Source: an uncultured Flavobacteriales bacterium
GTDB lineage: Bacteria; Bacteroidota; Bacteroidia; Flavobacteriales_D; Sanyastnellaceae
Reading direction: 5' to 3'
Length of the DNA: 6,933 bases
Assembly (NCBI GenBank): GCA_937897625.1
Contig: CALCNZ010000173.1
Coordinates: 1-6,933 of the forward strand
Below the pieces are notes generated by a model that searched no databases, was not told the DNA's origin, and saw nothing but the letters and a program-made list of their open reading frames with translations. Shown piece after piece: positions 6,821 to 6,933 of the stretch. Each line of letters begins with the position of its first letter. The first letter of the stretch is position 1. The position numbers and the translations under genes were made by a program.

Positions 6821-6933
6821 GCGGATGACACAACACGTTGTGATAACCGCTGTGCGGATGACACAACACGTTGTGATGACCGCTGTGCGGATGACACAAC
6901 ACGTTGTGATGACCGCTGTGCGGATGACACAAC
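6821..6933. repeat. 33-bp tandem repeat array with internal dyad symmetry (continues past window edge)
   Basis: Units occupy 6821-6853, 6854-6886 and 6887-6919, with the first 14 nt of a fourth at 6920-6933. Units 2 and 3 are identical; unit 1 differs by one base (A at 6845 where the others have G). There are no spacers. Each unit is an imperfect palindrome: outer arms GCGG and CCGC, inner arms CACAAC and GTTGTG around a central AC, with ATGA on both sides between them (ATAA on the right in unit 1). A TGT links one unit to the next, so CCGC-TGT-GCGG also forms a hairpin across each junction. Thirty-three is a multiple of three, and five of the six frames stay open through the array. The array begins directly after the lolA TAA. 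Its function is unknown; it resembles a minisatellite or REP-like element and may stabilise or end the lolA mRNA. Confidence 0.95.

Noticed and set aside
6821..6933. CRISPR array
   Set aside because: The 33-bp units follow each other with no spacers and no cas gene is present; it is a tandem repeat.
6600..6933. Long minus-strand frame running from the repeat array into lolA
   Set aside because: It is open mainly because the repeat unit lacks stops, and the rest is antisense to lolA, whose family motifs read clearly on the plus strand.

Overview
The window looks like a chromosomal core region of a member of the Bacteroidota, most likely the Flavobacteriales. The evidence is the gene order rpmG - DUF4295 - ftsY - rimO, the single-cysteine L33 type, the DUF4295 protein (essentially restricted to this phylum), a type IX secretion (T9SS) sorting-domain tail at the left edge, a TAnnTTTG-type promoter upstream of rpmG, and the lack of Shine-Dalgarno sequences before the starts. 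Genus cannot be told from the sequence alone.

Layout. Bases 2-82 (+) are the last codons of a secreted protein with a T9SS type A sorting domain. A strong palindromic terminator (85-116) separates it from a convergent minus-strand block, which in transcription order is rpmG (L33), a 51-residue DUF4295 protein, an internal intrinsic terminator or attenuator, ftsY, rimO and queE. The last three genes overlap by 1 and 4 nt and are probably translationally coupled. A 187-bp divergent intergenic region (3421-3607) carries a convincing promoter for rpmG. Rightward from it run ftsK (DNA translocase) and, 12 nt later, a LolA-family periplasmic lipoprotein carrier. From the lolA stop codon to the window edge runs a 33-bp tandem repeat, at least 3.4 copies, that continues out of the window.

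Function. The left block joins translation with membrane targeting: a ribosomal protein, the SRP receptor, the S12 methylthiolase and a tRNA queuosine precursor enzyme. RimO and QueE are both radical-SAM [4Fe-4S] enzymes. The right block joins chromosome segregation at division with outer-membrane lipoprotein sorting. These are housekeeping genes. The accessory-looking parts are the tandem array with its internal dyad symmetry and its sequence link to the lolA 3' end, the terminator that splits the ribosomal genes from ftsY, and the non-ATG starts of queE and ftsK. I found no evidence for a new multi-gene system in this window.
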